Source: Pengzhenrongella frigida
Lineage (GTDB): Bacteria; Actinomycetota; Actinomycetes; Actinomycetales; Cellulomonadaceae
Assembly: GCF_004168625.1 (NCBI RefSeq)
Contig: NZ_SDWW01000044.1
Coordinates: 1 to 38,796, forward strand
Reading direction: 5' to 3'
Length of the DNA stretch: 38,796 nt
Shown: positions 16,413 to 24,146 of the stretch, in pieces
Numbering within the stretch: the stretch's first letter is position 1
Layout of the letters: every line of letters begins with the position of its first letter
The notes under the pieces: generated by a model
Told to the model about the DNA's origin: nothing
Database searches by the model: none
Seen by the model: only the letters and a program-made list of their open reading frames with translations
Position numbers and translations under genes: made by a program

Positions 16413-17618
16413 TCAGCGCTTGAGGTTGACGAGCTCCTGGAGGAGCTCGTCCGACGTCGTGATCACGCGGGAGTTCGCCTGGAAACCGCGCTGGGCGATG
16501 ATCAGGTTCGTGAACTCGGCCGACAGGTCGACGTTCGACATCTCGAGCGAGCCGCCCGCGAGCTTGCCGCGCCCGCCGGTGCCCGCGACGCCGACCTGGG
16601 CGATGCCCGAGCTGACCGTGGTGCGGTACATCGAGCCACCGGCCTTCTCCAGACCGGTCGGGTTGGTGAACGTGGCCATCGACAGCTGCCCGATGGCCTG
16701 CTTGAGCCCGTTGCTGAACGACCCGAGGAGCGTGCCGTCGGGGGACAGCGAGAACGACTGCAGGTTCCCGGCCCCCTGTCCGTCCTGGGCCACGGCCGCG
16801 ACCGTGCTCAGCCCGGCGAAGCCGGTCAGGGCGGACAGGTCGACGGCGACGTCATCCGGTGCCGTCCCGATCGTGAACGTGGTCGGCGTGAGGATCGCGC
16901 CCGTGGCGGGGTCGAAGGTGACCAGACCCGTGGCCGGCGCCACGGGGAACGTCGCCGTGCCGTCGGTCGCCGCGACGCTCCAATCGCCGGCCGCCTTCGT
17001 GAACGTGAGCTTGAGGCTGCGCGTGTTGCCGAGGGAGTCGTACACGTCGATCGACTTGACCAGCGGCGCGGAGCCGTCCAGCGCGTCGGAGGGCAGGTTG
17101 CCGACGTAGGTCGCCGTCTTGGTCGCCTCGGCGCCCATCAGCGTGCTGATCGGCAGCTTGATGTCGGTGAGCGGGCCGTTCGGGTTGACCACCCCGTCCA
17201 CCGCGGCCCAGCCTTGCACGAGCGCGCCGTCGGGCGTGACCAGCTGGCCGAGGGAGTCGAAGTTGAACGAGCCCGCGCGGGTGAAGAACTGCTCGTTCCC
17301 GCTGCGCAGGGTGAAGAAGCCGTCCCCGTTGATCATCATGTCGGTGCTGCGGTTGGTGAGCTGGGCCGCACCCTGGGAGAAGTTGGTCGTGATGCCCGCG
17401 ACGCGCACGCCGAGCCCGACCTGGGCCGGGTTGGTCCCGCCGACGCCGGGCGCCGCCGCGCCGGCGTTGGTGAGCACCTGGGACAGCGTGTCCTGGAACT
17501 GCGTCTGCGAGGACTTGAAGCCGGTGGTGTTGACGTTGGCGATGTTGTTGCCGGCCACGTCGAGCATCGTCTGGTGGGCCTTGAGGCCGCTGATGCCGGA
17601 GAAGAGGGAGCGAAGCAT
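16413..17618 (-). CDS. flgE: Flagellar hook protein FlgE
   Basis: FlgE polymerises into the hook. The 401-residue product starts with the rod/hook family motif (MLRSLFSGISGLKAHQTMLD, then NNIANVNTTGFKSS) and ends with the conserved ANSRVITTSDELLQELVNL. Middle region: FFTRAGSFNFDSLGQLVTPDG, typical of the FlgE/F/G group. ATG at 17,618 has AAAGGAG upstream. It is the only FlgE/F/G-type gene in the window; length fits hook rather than distal rod. Confidence 0.95.
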   Translation of the reverse strand: MLRSLFSGISGLKAHQTMLDVAGNNIANVNTTGFKSSQTQFQDTLSQVLTNAGAAAPGVGGTNPAQVGLGVRVAGITTNFSQGAAQLTNRSTDMMINGDGFFTLRSGNEQFFTRAGSFNFDSLGQLVTPDGALVQGWAAVDGVVNPNGPLTDIKLPISTLMGAEATKTATYVGNLPSDALDGSAPLVKSIDVYDSLGNTRSLKLTFTKAAGDWSVAATDGTATFPVAPATGLVTFDPATGAILTPTTFTIGTAPDDVAVDLSALTGFAGLSTVAAVAQDGQGAGNLQSFSLSPDGTLLGSFSNGLKQAIGQLSMATFTNPTGLEKAGGSMYRTTVSSGIAQVGVAGTGGRGKLAGGSLEMSNVDLSAEFTNLIIAQRGFQANSRVITTSDELLQELVNLKR

Positions 17619-17646
17619 GGTGGATCTCCTTTGAGGGGAAAGGTGG

Positions 17647-18120
17647 TCAGGCGGCCGGGGTGGGGGTGACGGTCGTGGCGCTGATGGTCGAGATGGAGTC
17701 GAGCGGGATCTCCTTGCCGCCGACGGTGACCATCGGCACGGAGCCCGCGAACGACACGGACGTCACCGCGCCGGTGAGGGTCTCGGTTCCGCTGGTGTAG
17801 CTGACGTTCTGCCCGACCATGGCCGTCGCGGCGACCCGCATCTGCAGCGCGAAGCTCTCGCGTGACGTGGTCGACAGCTCGGTGAGGGCTTCCATCGACG
17901 CCATCTGCGTCGTCTGGGCCATGAGGGCGTTGGAGTCCATCGGCGAGCTCGGGTCCTGGTTGCGCAGCTGGGTGACCAGCAGCTCGAGGAACGCCTGCTT
18001 GTCCATCGTGCCGCTGGACGCCTCGATCGCCTTCTCGGCGCCGGCGTACAGCCCGCCGCCGACGACGGTGCTGGTCAGGGTGCTGCCGGCGCTCGCCGCC
18101 GTGATCGACTCGATGCTCAT
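17647..18120 (-). CDS. flgD: Hook cap protein FlgD (short form)
   Basis: FlgD caps the growing hook. The N-terminus is family-typical (MDKQAFLELLVTQLRNQDPS, then MDSNALMAQTTQMASMEAL). The C-terminus keeps a small beta domain (GQNVSYTSGTETLTGAVTSV) but lacks the larger C-terminal module, giving 157 residues against about 230 in enterobacteria; short forms are common in Gram-positive bacteria. ATG at 18,120 was chosen because residues upstream in this open frame are a shadow of fliK. Confidence 0.94.
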   Translation of the reverse strand: MSIESITAASAGSTLTSTVVGGGLYAGAEKAIEASSGTMDKQAFLELLVTQLRNQDPSSPMDSNALMAQTTQMASMEALTELSTTSRESFALQMRVAATAMVGQNVSYTSGTETLTGAVTSVSFAGSVPMVTVGGKEIPLDSISTISATTVTPTPAA

Positions 18121-18179
18121 GGGTGGTTCTCCAGCTCGTCGGTGGTGCGGGTTCGTGGCAGGTCGGGGGTCATCGGGTG

Positions 18180-19910
18180 TCACACCGTGATGTCGAGGCG
18201 GCTGGAGCGTGGCCCTGGGGGCTCGGTCGGGGACGCGGCACCGGCCGCGGCGCGGGCCCCTCCCGGGGTCGGCCGGTCGGATCCGGCTCCGCGGTCCGGC
18301 TGGCCACTGGGGTCGCGCCCGCCGAGCCCGAGGCCGTTGCCGCTCCCGGTGCCCGGCTGGTCCGACCCCGCCGCACCGAGCGACAGGTTCGCCTGCAGCC
18401 CGACGCCGGCGAGGTCGCGGCGCAGGTCGGGCAGCGCGGCGCGCAGCGCGTCCCGGGCGGCGTCCGTCCCGCCGAGCAGCTCGATCCGGACGCCGTCGGC
18501 TCCGATGTGCGCGAGAACGCGCACCGGGCCGATGGTGTCGGGCGAGACCCGGATGACCATGACGTGCTCGCCGTCGCCCGCGGTGCGCAGGGAGGCGATC
18601 GGGCCGGCGAGCTGCGTGGCCACCGGACGCTCGGGGAGCGGGCTGGCGAGCGGAACCGGTGTGGACGCGGCCGGGGCGGCGACCGGGGCGGCTCCGCCGA
18701 CCGGCGCGACCGCCGGCAGCGGTGCGGTCGCCGAGTCGCCGAGCGCTGCGACCGCCGCCGCAGCGTCGATCACGGCCGACGACGGCGCGACCTGGGGCGT
18801 GGGTGCGGCGAGTGCCGGCGTGGGCGCGATCGCGGCGGGCTCGCCGGCGGCGGCGGTCGCGAGCGAACGCTCCGAACCGGCCCGGCCCGCAGCACCCTGA
18901 CCCGCGGCGCCCTGACCCGCAGCGTCCTGGCCGGCGGAGGGGTTCCCCGCGCCGTTCCCTGCAGCACCGTTCCCCGCGCTTCCCGCGTCGTTCCCGGTGG
19001 CCGCCTGTCCCGTGACCCCGGCCGCGGCGTCGCCCGCCGCGGTCCCCGGGGCGCCCGGTGCGGGGGTCCCGGTGGCCTGCGGGTCGCCGACGGCGATCGT
19101 CGGGTCGGCGGCCGGTGCGCCGGTGGCCGGCGTGCCGGCGGGGAGACCGCCGACCGTCGCGGTGCCGGTGGTGCCAGCGATGGCCGCGGCGGCGGCAAGG
19201 GCGGTGGGCTGCACCAGGCCGGCCTGGGCAGCAGCCGCCTGAGCGGCGAGGGTCTGCGCGGCGGCGCTCTGTGCGGCGAGTGTCTGAGCGGCCGTGTTCT
19301 GCGCCGCGACGGTCTGCGCGGCGATCGTCTGGGCAGCCAGCGCCTGAGCGGCCAGGGCCTGGGCCGCGAGCGACCCGGTGCCGGCGGCTTGCGCGGGTGC
19401 GCCCTGCTCGTCGACGGCCTGGTCGTCCGTCAAGCCGGTCGCCGTGCCCGCGCCGGACGTGCGCGCCGACGTCGGTGCGAACGCACCGTCGCCAGACGCC
19501 GTCGGCCCGGAAGCCGCGGCGGTCGAGGCCCGCTCGACGGTGGACGACGTCGGCTCCGACCGCTGGGCCTCGTGCTGGCGCGCGTCGAGCCGCCGGGCGT
19601 CGAAGCGCTGCGCGTCGAGCTGTCGGCTGTCCAGGCGTTGACTCGCGGACCGCTGGGCGTCTGCCCGAGCATCCGATCGCTGGGCGTCGGACCGCTGCGC
19701 CTCGGACCGCTGGGCCTCGGACCGCCGAGTGGCCGTCCGGCGGACCTCCGCCCACCGCGCCTCGGCCGGCTGCGCATCGACGGCCGAATCGAGCAGCTCC
19801 GCGAACTGGCTCGAGGACCCGCTCGTCCGGTCCCGGCTCCCCGCCGCGCCGGAGCGCAGCGCCGCGGAGTCGGTGCGGGACGGAACGGCCGTCGTGGTCT
19901 GGAGGCTCAT
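18180..19910 (-). CDS. fliK: Hook-length control protein FliK with two repeat tracts
   Basis: FliK measures hook length during export and then triggers the FlhB switch. The C-terminal 120 residues resemble the Flg_hook domain (MVIRVSPDTIGPVRVLAHIG, RIELLGGTDAARDALRAALPDL, then an RRDLAGVGLQANLSL helix-strand), followed by a Gly/Pro-rich tail. The N-terminal 400 residues are low complexity: an Arg/Gln/Asp/Ala tract (62-117), ten AAQxx units (182-231) and Gly/Ala/Gln runs (about 290-340). The total of 576 residues is well above the 405 of Salmonella. It overlaps the peptidase gene by ATGA and ends 59 bases before flgD. Assignment rests on the C-terminal domain and position. Confidence 0.9.
   Translation of the reverse strand: MSLQTTTAVPSRTDSAALRSGAAGSRDRTSGSSSQFAELLDSAVDAQPAEARWAEVRRTATRRSEAQRSEAQRSDAQRSDARADAQRSASQRLDSRQLDAQRFDARRLDARQHEAQRSEPTSSTVERASTAAASGPTASGDGAFAPTSARTSGAGTATGLTDDQAVDEQGAPAQAAGTGSLAAQALAAQALAAQTIAAQTVAAQNTAAQTLAAQSAAAQTLAAQAAAAQAGLVQPTALAAAAAIAGTTGTATVGGLPAGTPATGAPAADPTIAVGDPQATGTPAPGAPGTAAGDAAAGVTGQAATGNDAGSAGNGAAGNGAGNPSAGQDAAGQGAAGQGAAGRAGSERSLATAAAGEPAAIAPTPALAAPTPQVAPSSAVIDAAAAVAALGDSATAPLPAVAPVGGAAPVAAPAASTPVPLASPLPERPVATQLAGPIASLRTAGDGEHVMVIRVSPDTIGPVRVLAHIGADGVRIELLGGTDAARDALRAALPDLRRDLAGVGLQANLSLGAAGSDQPGTGSGNGLGLGGRDPSGQPDRGAGSDRPTPGGARAAAGAASPTEPPGPRSSRLDITV
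19218..19367 (-). repeat. Ten tandem 15-bp units in fliK (AAQxx)
   Basis: Residues 182-231 of FliK are ten consecutive five-residue units beginning AAQ, with variable last two residues (AL, TI, TV, NT, TL, SA, AA, AG). DNA units diverge at wobble positions, so this is an old, selected repeat rather than a recent slippage product. Confidence 0.85.
19560..19727 (-). repeat. Arg/Gln/Asp-rich repeats in fliK
   Basis: Residues 62-117 of FliK repeat short units such as RSEAQ, RSDAQ, RLDAR and RFDAR. The high charge and Ala/Gln content suggest an extended helix. Copies are imperfect at DNA level. Confidence 0.75.
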
Positions 19911-20656
19911 GCGGCCACCCCTTCGCTCATCATGGTCAGGGCATAGCGCTGTAGGTCGACGGCGCTGGTCAGGGACGAGGTCCCCGCGTCGGTGGTCAGG
20001 GACGAGGTCCCCGCGTCGGTGACGGCCGCGGTCGCGGAGACGGCACTCGCGGCCGAGGCCTCCGGCAGCACCCGACGGATCGCCGTCGGGGTTTCGAACA
20101 CGTCGCGGACCGCGACGGACTTGCCCGGCTTGGGTGCGTCGATCATCCGGCCGTCACCCAGGTAGATGCCGATGTGGGAACCGCCGTCGAAGATGAGCAG
20201 GTCGCCCGGCTTGGCCGCGTCGAGCGACGCGACGGCGGTGCCGAGCGTGGCCTGGTCCCGCGCGACCCGGGGGACGTCGACGCCGAGGTCGGCCATCGCC
20301 CGCTGCACGAGACCGGAGCAGTCGAGCCCCGTCGCCGGGTTCTCGCCACCCCAGACGTACGGGACCCCGACGTACGCCATCGCGGCGTCGACGAGCCCTT
20401 GGCCGGACGCCGATCCCGTGCCGGCCGCAGCGGTCGTCGATCCCGCGGTCGTCGATCCCGCGGCCGTGGTCGCGCCGAGGCTCAGGCTCGCGATGAGGGC
20501 CTCGGCGAAGCTGGTCTCGGTCGCCGACGTCGAGGTGGTCGACGACGCGCCCGTGGTTGCGGAGACGGTCGTGGTCGCGGCATTCTGCGCGCGCACCGCC
20601 GTCATGAACCCCTGGATCTCGCCGATCCGGGCCTGCACGTCGATCATCCCGCTCAT
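19907..20656 (-). CDS. NlpC/P60-type peptidoglycan peptidase of the flagellar operon
   Basis: Likely cuts the peptide stems of peptidoglycan so that the rod can pass, a role filled by FlgJ in other bacteria. Residues 1-25 form a FlgJ/FliE-like helix-forming start (MIDVQARIGEIQGFMTAVRA); 30-85 is a Ser/Thr/Ala linker; 86-195 is the NlpC/P60 domain with Cys113 (LDCSGL), His161 (SHIGIYLG) and, in the third catalytic position, Asp173 (MIDAPKPG) instead of the usual His. There is no signal peptide, consistent with export through the flagellar channel (inference). The C-terminal tail has a duplicated TDAGTSSLT unit. Gene overlaps with fliJ upstream and fliK downstream (ATGA on both sides) tie it to flagellar assembly. 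Confidence 0.88.
   Translation of the reverse strand: MSGMIDVQARIGEIQGFMTAVRAQNAATTTVSATTGASSTTSTSATETSFAEALIASLSLGATTAAGSTTAGSTTAAAGTGSASGQGLVDAAMAYVGVPYVWGGENPATGLDCSGLVQRAMADLGVDVPRVARDQATLGTAVASLDAAKPGDLLIFDGGSHIGIYLGDGRMIDAPKPGKSVAVRDVFETPTAIRRVLPEASAASAVSATAAVTDAGTSSLTTDAGTSSLTSAVDLQRYALTMMSEGVAA
19967..20020 (-). repeat. 27-bp exact tandem duplication in the peptidase gene
   Basis: Two identical 27-base copies, 19967-19993 and 19994-20020, encode two TDAGTSSLT units in the C-terminal tail of the NlpC/P60 protein. Perfect identity suggests a recent duplication. Confidence 0.95.
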
Positions 20657-21147
20657 CGCCGCACCGCCGTCTCGGTCGCACGACGGTCGCCGGTAGCCCG
20701 ACGGTCGCCGGTGGCCGAGCCAGCCGCGCCCGTCCCGGCGTGGGCGCGGCGCGAGGCGATCTCGTCCAGCACGATCTGCTCGACCCGCTCGTCCTCGCGG
20801 TTGACGACGACCCGGTGCTTGTCCTCGAGCTTCTCGAGCCCGACAGAGAGCGAGCGCGCAGCCGACCAGGCACCGGTGTCGAGGACGACCCGCTCGCGTG
20901 CCCCGTCGACGGCCGTGGTCGCCTCGACGAGCAGCCCCCCGAGCGAGGCGCGCCCGGCGATGGCCGTAGCGAAGACCCGCTGGTCGCCGTCGGGCAGGGT
21001 GTGGCGGGCGAGGGCGAGCTGCGTGCCGTGCCGGTGCGCCTCGGTCACCCGCAGGCCGGCGTTCGCCTGAGCGAGGAGCGCCGCGGCCTGGTCCTCCTGC
21101 AGCTTGCGCAGGCGCAGCAGGCCGGCGAGCCGGAACGCGCGCTCCAT
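20653..21147 (-). CDS. fliJ: Flagellar export chaperone FliJ
   Basis: FliJ is the coiled-coil stalk that works with the FliI ATPase. The 164-residue product is mostly helical and charged, begins with FRLAGLLRLRKLQEDQAAALLAQA-type heptads, and is followed by a second long helix (LSVGLEKLEDKHRVVVNRED). It lies directly after fliI with a one-base overlap (TGATG). The C-terminus holds a short GDRRAT duplication. Sequence is weakly conserved in this family; position and coiled coil carry the call. Confidence 0.85.
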   Translation of the reverse strand: MERAFRLAGLLRLRKLQEDQAAALLAQANAGLRVTEAHRHGTQLALARHTLPDGDQRVFATAIAGRASLGGLLVEATTAVDGARERVVLDTGAWSAARSLSVGLEKLEDKHRVVVNREDERVEQIVLDEIASRRAHAGTGAAGSATGDRRATGDRRATETAVRR

Positions 21148-22508
21148 CAGGACACCCCCAGCCGGGCGACGAGGCCGCCGAGCTGCTGCCAGGAGTCGGC
21201 GGCCGGGATCTGCTCGTCCATGCCCTGGCGCAGGAAGTGGTCGATCGCGTCGGCGTGCGTGACGGCGGCGTCGACCAGCGGGTTGGTCCCGACGGCGTAC
21301 GCGCCGACGTCGAGCAGGTCCTGGGCCTGGCGCCGCGCGGCCATGACCCGGCGCAGCACCGTCGACAGGCGCCGCTGCTCGGGCGTGGTGACCCGGCCGG
21401 CGACCCGGGAGATCGAGGCGAGCGCGTCGACGGACGGGAAGTGCCCGGCGACGGCGAGCTTGCGGTCGAGCACGATGTGCCCGTCGAGGATCGAGCGGGC
21501 GGCGTCGGCGATCGGCTCGTTGTGGTCGTCGCCGTCCACCAGCACGGTGTAGAGGCCGGTGACCGACCCGGTCGGTCCGGTGCCGGCGCGCTCGAGCAGC
21601 CGGGCGAGCAGCGAGAACGTGCTCGGCGGGTAGCCGCGGGTCGCGGGCGGCTCGCCGACGGACAGGCCGATCTCGCGCTGAGCCATGGCGACGCGGGTGA
21701 GGGAGTCCATCATCAGCACGACGTCGGCGCCCTCGTCGCGGAACGACTCGGCGATCCGGGTCGCGAGGAAGGCCGAGCGCAGGCGCACCAGCGCGGGCTC
21801 GTCGGACGTGGCGACGACGACGACGGACCGCGCGAGCCCCTCGGGGCCGAGGTCGTCCTCGATGAACTCGCGGACCTCACGGCCACGCTCACCGACCAGC
21901 GAGATGACGGTCAGCTCGGCGTCGGTACCGCGCGCGATCATCGACAGCAGGCTGGACTTGCCGACGCCGGACCCGGCGAACAGGCCCAGGCGCTGACCGC
22001 GGCCGACGGTCGTGAGCGTGTCCATGACCTTGACGCCGAGGCTCAACGGCTGGGTGATCCGGGCCCGGGTGAGCGCGCCCGGCGCGGCGGCGTCGACGGC
22101 GACCTGGCCGCTCGCGCGCAGCGGGCCGCGGCCGTCGATCGGGCGGCCCATGCCGTCGAGGATGCGCCCGAGCAGCCCGCGGCCGACGGGCGCGGTCATG
22201 GGGCGACCGAGGCTGCGGACCGGTGCACCGGTGCGCAGGCCGTGGACGTTGGAGAGCGGCATGCAGCGCGCGAGGTCGCGCGTGGTCGCGACGACCTCGG
22301 CGAGCACGGTCCCGCCGGGAGTCCCTGCGCGCGCACCGGCCAGGGTGGGCTCGCCGATCTCGACCAGGCCGCCGACGGCGCAGTCCAGGCCGGCGACCTC
22401 GATCGCGAGGCCGATGACGGTGCGCACGGTGCCCACACGCTCGGGCCGGGCCGCGGCGAGCGCGAGGTCCCAGCGCGACGACGCGGGGGCGAGCAGGCCG
22501 GCGGTCAT
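21147..22508 (-). CDS. fliI: Flagellar export ATPase FliI
   Basis: FliI is the hexameric ATPase that energises substrate delivery. The 453-residue product is of normal length, with Walker A GSGVGKSS at 179-186, Walker B DVVLMMDSLT at 262-270, the arginine-containing ATRGYPPSTFSLLARLLERAG segment, and the family's GRILDGMGRPIDGRGPL block. The ATG at 22,508 overlaps the fliH stop (ATGA). Confidence 0.98.
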   Translation of the reverse strand: MTAGLLAPASSRWDLALAAARPERVGTVRTVIGLAIEVAGLDCAVGGLVEIGEPTLAGARAGTPGGTVLAEVVATTRDLARCMPLSNVHGLRTGAPVRSLGRPMTAPVGRGLLGRILDGMGRPIDGRGPLRASGQVAVDAAAPGALTRARITQPLSLGVKVMDTLTTVGRGQRLGLFAGSGVGKSSLLSMIARGTDAELTVISLVGERGREVREFIEDDLGPEGLARSVVVVATSDEPALVRLRSAFLATRIAESFRDEGADVVLMMDSLTRVAMAQREIGLSVGEPPATRGYPPSTFSLLARLLERAGTGPTGSVTGLYTVLVDGDDHNEPIADAARSILDGHIVLDRKLAVAGHFPSVDALASISRVAGRVTTPEQRRLSTVLRRVMAARRQAQDLLDVGAYAVGTNPLVDAAVTHADAIDHFLRQGMDEQIPAADSWQQLGGLVARLGVS

Positions 22509-23119
22509 CGCAGCTCCTCGAGGGCGCGCCGCGCACGGGCGACCGCCGCGCTGATCCGCGCGTCGAGGAAGCCGTCGGGGAACTGGGCGACCGCGTCGCC
22601 GGGAGACAGCGTGCGGTCGGCGACCAGCTCGACACCCACGGGCAGGTCGGCAAGGACGCCCGCCTCGAGCAGCACGGTCAGGTCCAGCGGGTGCAGGCGC
22701 ACGGTGTGCACGCCCACCTCGGCCGGGAGGCTGAGCGCGCGCGCCAGGGCGAGCCGCGCGCCGTCGTCGGACCCGGCCAGCTCGCGGCCGAGCACCGCCT
22801 CGGCGAGCGCGACGACGCCGTCGTCCAGGAGGTCGGTGACCTCGGTGACCACGGGGACGACCTGCGCCGAGATCGCCTCGGCGGCCCGCCGCAGCACGAC
22901 CAGCGCCGCCTGGGCGCGGGCGCCGCGAGCGAGCTCCGCGACGCGCTCGACCTCGTCGAGCGTCCGGCGCTGACCGGCGGCGGCCTCGGCCGCGGCCCGC
23001 GAGCCGGCAGCCCAGCCCGCGGCCCAGCCGGCAGCCCGCGCCGCCTCGGAACCGGCGTCGGCCTGCGCCTCGAGCACGCCGCCGACCGGCGACGGGCGGA
23101 ACCGCGTCGGGCTAGACAT
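22505..23119 (-). CDS. fliH: Flagellar export regulator FliH
   Basis: FliH binds FliI and tethers it to the C-ring. The 204-residue product has an Ala/Gly-rich helix with AAGWAAGWAAG repeats at about 33-48, matching the GxxxG helix of FliH, and a C-terminal domain (VHTVRLHPLDLTVLLEAG, VELVADRTLSPGDAVAQF). The ATG at 23,119 overlaps the fliG stop by 8 bases (ATGTCTAG). The open frame upstream to 23,377 is a shadow of fliG. Confidence 0.92.
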   Translation of the reverse strand: MSSPTRFRPSPVGGVLEAQADAGSEAARAAGWAAGWAAGSRAAAEAAAGQRRTLDEVERVAELARGARAQAALVVLRRAAEAISAQVVPVVTEVTDLLDDGVVALAEAVLGRELAGSDDGARLALARALSLPAEVGVHTVRLHPLDLTVLLEAGVLADLPVGVELVADRTLSPGDAVAQFPDGFLDARISAAVARARRALEELR

Positions 23120-24146
23120 ATTCGTCCTCGCCGTCGCGGCGGATGACGATCTGCCCGCTCTCCTCGAGGTGGCGGATGCCCTGGACGATGCCGGCGCGCG
23201 CCTCCTCGACCTGGGACATGCGGGTCGGGCCGAGCAGCTCCATCTCTTCGACGATGTTCTCGCGGGCCCGCTCGGACAGGTTCGTGAGGATCTTGTCCTG
23301 CACCTCGGGGGACGTGCCCTTGAGCGCGACCGACAGCACCGCACCCTCGACCGAGCGCAGCACGAGCTGCACGGCACGGTCCTCGAGCAGCACGATGTCG
23401 CCGAAGACGAACATCCGGCTGCGGACCTCTTCGGCCAACGCCTTGTCGCGGGCCTCGAGCCCCTCGAGGATCTGCTTCTCGGTGCCCGGGTCGGCCCGGT
23501 TGATGATCTCGACCAGGGGCTGCACGCCGCCGACGGCGGACGTCTCCTGGGGGGTGAGGACCGACGACGCCTTGCGCATCAGGTTCTCGGCGACGACGGC
23601 GACGACGTCGGGCGAGGCGCGCTCCATCAGGGCGATGCGATGGGCGACCTCCCCCTGGGTGACCGCGGGCAGCCCGGCGAGGATCGCCGAGGCGTGCTCC
23701 GGACGCAGGTGCGCGAGCACGAGCGCGACCGTCTGCGGGTGCTCGCCGGACAGCAGCGAGAGCACCTGCCGGGCGTCGGCGTTCTGCAGGAACTCGAACG
23801 GCTGGCCCGCCATCACGGTGGACAGCCGGTCCATGACGGCCCGGGCGCGGTCCGGCCCGAGCGACGCCTCGAGCAGCTGCTGGGCGTAGCCCATGCCGCC
23901 GCGTGCGATCAGGGTCGGCCCGGTGATCGAGACCGCGTGGAACTCCTCCATCACGCTGTCGGCGATCCGGGGGTCGAGGTTCTCGAGCCGGACGATCTCG
24001 GCAGTGATGTCGTCGATCTCGGCCTCGCTGAGCCGGGCCATGATGCGGGCGGCCCGCTCCCGACCGAGCTGCAGGAGCACGATGGCGGCCTTCTGGGTCC
24101 CGGTGAGGTTCGCCGAGTACGACGTCGGGACGGTGGCGACGGTCAT
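23112..24146 (-). CDS. fliG: Flagellar motor switch protein FliG
   Basis: FliG couples the MS ring to the C-ring and contacts MotA. The 344-residue product is of usual length, with TGTQKAAIVLLQLG near the N-terminus, the EHPQT motif (SGEHPQTVALVLAHL) in the middle domain, and the charged torque helix near the C-terminus (VLLEDRAVQLVLRSVEG). The ATG at 24,146 overlaps the fliF stop (ATGA). Confidence 0.97.
   Translation of the reverse strand: MTVATVPTSYSANLTGTQKAAIVLLQLGRERAARIMARLSEAEIDDITAEIVRLENLDPRIADSVMEEFHAVSITGPTLIARGGMGYAQQLLEASLGPDRARAVMDRLSTVMAGQPFEFLQNADARQVLSLLSGEHPQTVALVLAHLRPEHASAILAGLPAVTQGEVAHRIALMERASPDVVAVVAENLMRKASSVLTPQETSAVGGVQPLVEIINRADPGTEKQILEGLEARDKALAEEVRSRMFVFGDIVLLEDRAVQLVLRSVEGAVLSVALKGTSPEVQDKILTNLSERARENIVEEMELLGPTRMSQVEEARAGIVQGIRHLEESGQIVIRRDGEDEYV

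Noticed and set aside
17647-19755. Apparent 702-residue protein ending in FlgD
   Set aside because: The upstream part is fliK in another frame; FlgD starts at 18,120 with a family-typical N-terminus.
19967-20020. Tandem repeats as a CRISPR array or mobile-element footprint
   Set aside because: Only two adjacent copies without spacers, in frame within a coding tail; no cas genes, transposase or integrase is present in the window.
22505-23377. Longer FliH starting inside fliG
   Set aside because: The extra 86 residues are Cys/Arg/Ser-rich shadow sequence; the ATG at 23,119 gives a normal FliH.
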